From positions 96,550 to 160,549 of the forward strand of contig ONFF01000015.1 of NCBI GenBank assembly GCA_900317055.1: 64,000 bases of DNA. Reading direction: 5' to 3'. The translations under genes were made by a program, and so were the position numbers. Source of the stretch: an uncultured Bacteroidales bacterium (lineage in GTDB: Bacteria; Bacteroidota; Bacteroidia; Bacteroidales; F082). Below are positions 62,701 to 64,000 of this stretch, piece by piece. Each line of letters opens with the position of its first letter. Position 1 is the first letter of the stretch. The notes below the pieces were generated by a model. The model worked only from the letters and a program-made list of their open reading frames with translations. It searched no databases and was not told where the DNA came from.

Positions 62701-64000
62701 AGGCGAACATGTCAGCATCAACCTTTCGGCTTACGTTGGGAAGACCGTGAAGATTGCCTTCTACGGCGAATCGACGGAATCTGGCGGTGACAACGACATG
62801 CACATCGATAATGTGATTGTCGGTATTCCTGTTGCCGCTGGCCAATGGCAGACCGTCACCGTTGACGAAGCTCCTGTCATCCTTACCGACCTCACTCCCG
62901 AGACCACCTACGAAGCCAAGGTGCAAGGCAACTGCGGCGACGACGGTTTGAGCCTTGAGTCTAACGTCATCACCTTCACCACGCTTGATGCTTGCCCGAC
63001 ACCTACAGGTTTGGCTGTTGTTGACAGCTTATTGACTGCAACTTCCGCTGGCCTTAGATGGAATGGCTTCATTGATGTGGATAGCTACACGGTGAGATAT
63101 AGAGTGGCTGAACATACGGAAGGTGGCCTCACCGAAGAGTTCGGCACCTCAATTCCTGCTGGTTGGGAATTGTACACTGGCCTGCTGAGTAACGTGATGA
63201 ATGGCGAAGCTTTGACTCCTGCCACATATGGCTGGAGTTTTGGTGCATCTAACGGCGTGTTCGACGATCATGCTCGGGTCAACATCTACGGCACTTACCA
63301 AAGATGGTTGGTTACCCCAGCTGTCACATTAGCATCCTCAACATTTACCTTTGACCTTGCCTTGACCGCTTATACCGGCACAAACGTTCCTGCTCCCGCA
63401 ACCACTGGTACCGATGATAAGTTCATCGTGCTGATTTCCACCGACAACGAGGCCACATGGACCATCCTGCGTCAGTGGGACAATGAAGAAGGTTCAACTT
63501 ACGTCTATAACAACATCGCCAACACTGCCGAAGGCGAACAAGTGAGCATCGACCTCAGCGCATACGTTGGACAAAAGGTTCGCATCGCTTTCTACGGTGA
63601 ATCAACCGTTAGCAATGCCGACAACAACCTGCACATCGACAATGTGGTCATTGGCAACCCGACAATAATTCCCGCTGGCGAATGGCAGACTGCAAGCAGC
63701 AGCACCACCAACGTCACGCTGACTGATCTCACTCCTGAGACTCCTTACGAAGCCCAAGTGAAGAGCGACTGCTCAGATCCTGAGGCATGGAGCAACATGG
63801 TGACCTTCACCACCCTCGAGCAGACGAATGTCACGCAGACCATCACGCTGACCGCAGGCACGAACTGGGTGTCGACCTATGTCGAAATCACCAAAGAAGA
63901 CCTGCAAAACGCCCTCGTTGCCGCTTTGTCTGACCCGGCCGGTACTGTCATCAAGTCACAGAATGGCAACTCCACTTACAGAGGTGGCCGCTGGAGAGAC
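59701..64000 (+). CDS. Giant Fn3/jelly-roll surface protein, 3' end outside the window
   Basis: The frame is open from ATG at 59701 to the window edge (over 1430 residues). A signal peptide (MKSKRLLSLMLLCFAVFGVARA) is followed by an N-terminal domain like that of the 54637 protein (NYYNYSLSQQIYTAEEIGMAGTINSI ...). Then come Fn3, a jelly-roll (DDFEGATCGWELV ... AAVDNVSITRV), Fn3, a jelly-roll (TENFDSYTAAAGV ... YINIDDIAIT), Fn3 and two Fn3 units each with a jelly-roll inserted. At the edge a new domain starts (TITLTAGTNWVSTYVEI), which in this group often precedes the sorting domain. It is expected to be a T9SS cargo, but that end is not visible. Confidence 0.85.

Overview
The window is a chromosomal segment of a Bacteroidota bacterium, most likely order Bacteroidales. 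Four things point there. Promoters fit the Bacteroidota consensus (TTTG, about 21 bp, TAnnTTTG). Several secreted proteins carry type IX secretion (T9SS) C-terminal sorting domains with YPNP-like motifs. A gldE-gldD gliding/T9SS pair opens the window. The F-type ATP synthase operon has the Bacteroidota order beta-epsilon-X-a-c-b-delta-alpha-gamma. A tryptophanase and a predicted sodium-coupled V-type ATPase suggest an anaerobic, probably host- or gut-associated, amino-acid-using lifestyle (inference). No phage, insertion sequence or CRISPR array was seen.

Layout. 1-2.3 kb: gldE (cut), gldD, corA. 2.3-4.6 kb (minus): a 45-codon small ORF, a DUF6169-like gene, an MntP-like exporter and a secreted endonuclease I. 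4.7-12.6 kb: tryptophanase, a T9SS-exported protein, a cysteate synthase-like enzyme, and a second, much larger secreted endonuclease I. 12.7-15.2 kb: an ExbB/ExbD operon and tRNA-Ser(GGA). 15.3-26.9 kb: asparaginase, TrmO, an SGNH/MBOAT acyl-transfer pair, an envelope cluster (Omp28-like lipoprotein, DUF6029 barrel, TlpA thioredoxin), ManA, an M20 hydrolase and MtnN. 27-36 kb: a LOG-family protein, a P-loop/dCMP-deaminase fusion, a T9SS protein, an NhaC antiporter, three lipoproteins and the initiator tRNA. 36-38.9 kb: the GTPases Era and Der, and an S4-domain protein. 38.9-46.2 kb (minus): the V-type ATPase operon E-DUF2764-A-B-D-I-K. 46.4-54.2 kb (plus): the complete F-type ATP synthase operon, divergent from the V-type one. 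54.6-64 kb: two giant fibronectin-III/jelly-roll surface proteins, the first broken by a frameshift and the second cut by the window edge, with a small exported protein between them.

How the genes fit together. The V- and F-type ATPases sit back to back. Ion-site residues suggest Na+ for the V-type ring and H+ for the F-type ring, and an NhaC Na+/H+ antiporter lies in the same window, so linked sodium and proton cycles are plausible. Several genes serve the cell envelope: T9SS cargo, TonB-type energisation, O-acylation and periplasmic thiol handling.

The most unusual structure is not protein coding. At least seven classes of palindromic or tandem-arm repeats fill the intergenic gaps. In the F-type operon every gap longer than 80 bp is occupied by a repeat. 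Both gaps around the c-ring gene carry long hairpins whose arms are themselves tandem repeats, and the V-type ring gene has the same type of element upstream. Two copies of a three-armed repeat sit in opposite orientation in the same operon.
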